Below, in pieces: positions 1 through 64,000 of a stretch of 64,000 nucleotides of DNA (position 1 is its first letter; every line of letters begins with the position of its first letter). Both the position numbers and the translations under genes were made by a program. The notes below the pieces were generated by a model that had not been told where the DNA came from, made no database searches, and saw only the letters and a program-made list of their open reading frames with translations. This DNA comes from Heliopora coerulea (taxonomy: Eukaryota; Cnidaria; Anthozoa; Scleralcyonacea; Helioporidae), in NCBI GenBank assembly GCA_030142905.1, contig JASJOG010000019.1:567501-631500 (forward strand). The letters are read 5' to 3'.

Positions 1-64000
<64,000 letters not shown>

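Overview
The window is eukaryotic and holds one very large gene, read on the minus strand across the whole 64 kb: an axonemal dynein heavy chain of the DNAH5/DNAH8 type (outer-arm gamma-class heavy chain in algal nomenclature). I traced 86 coding exons by joining GT-AG splice sites in one uninterrupted frame. They total about 12.94 kb, or about 4,312 codons. Both ends run off the window: roughly the first 200-250 residues lie beyond position 64000 and the last 75-80 residues lie before position 1 (both inferred from the usual family length of about 4,600 residues). No other credible protein gene was found on either strand.

Layout along the protein, from high to low coordinates: N-terminal stem (DHC_N1-like) from 64000 to about 50.4 kb; DHC_N2/linker from about 49.4 to 41.0 kb; AAA1 at 40.0-37.6 kb (GPAGTGKT); AAA2 at 37.4-32.1 kb (GPSGAGKT); AAA3 at 32.2-26.8 kb (GEQGTAKT); AAA4 at 26.0-20.7 kb (GVGGSGKQ); stalk and microtubule-binding domain at 20.1-16.0 kb; AAA5 and AAA6 at 15.0-6.1 kb; C-terminal domain at 5.7 kb to position 1. 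All four P-loops and the AAA1 Walker B are intact, there is no frameshift or in-frame stop, and every junction keeps phase, so this reads as a functional gene and not a pseudogene.

Introns average about 600 b. Many carry simple repeats, non-autonomous DNA-transposon-like elements and foldback (palindromic) elements. The densest spot is the intron at 11727-12869, which stacks several foldback units, tRNA-like sequences and (TA)n runs. Several foldback elements share a hammerhead-ribozyme-like core (CTGA-N-GA, a stem, then GAAA); the one at 12073-12116 also has a plausible stem I. A family of about 290-b elements built from TTTCACATGTGAAA-like units occurs five times.

The organism is most likely an early-branching animal with motile cilia, probably a cnidarian such as an anthozoan or stony coral. 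This is inferred from the intron-rich, vertebrate-like dynein gene and from repeat families (the 67-b repeat, the hammerhead-like foldbacks) that I associate with coral-type genomes; it is not proven by the sequence. I found no bacterial or viral system here. The most unusual signals are the intronic foldback and hammerhead-like elements, not a new protein system.
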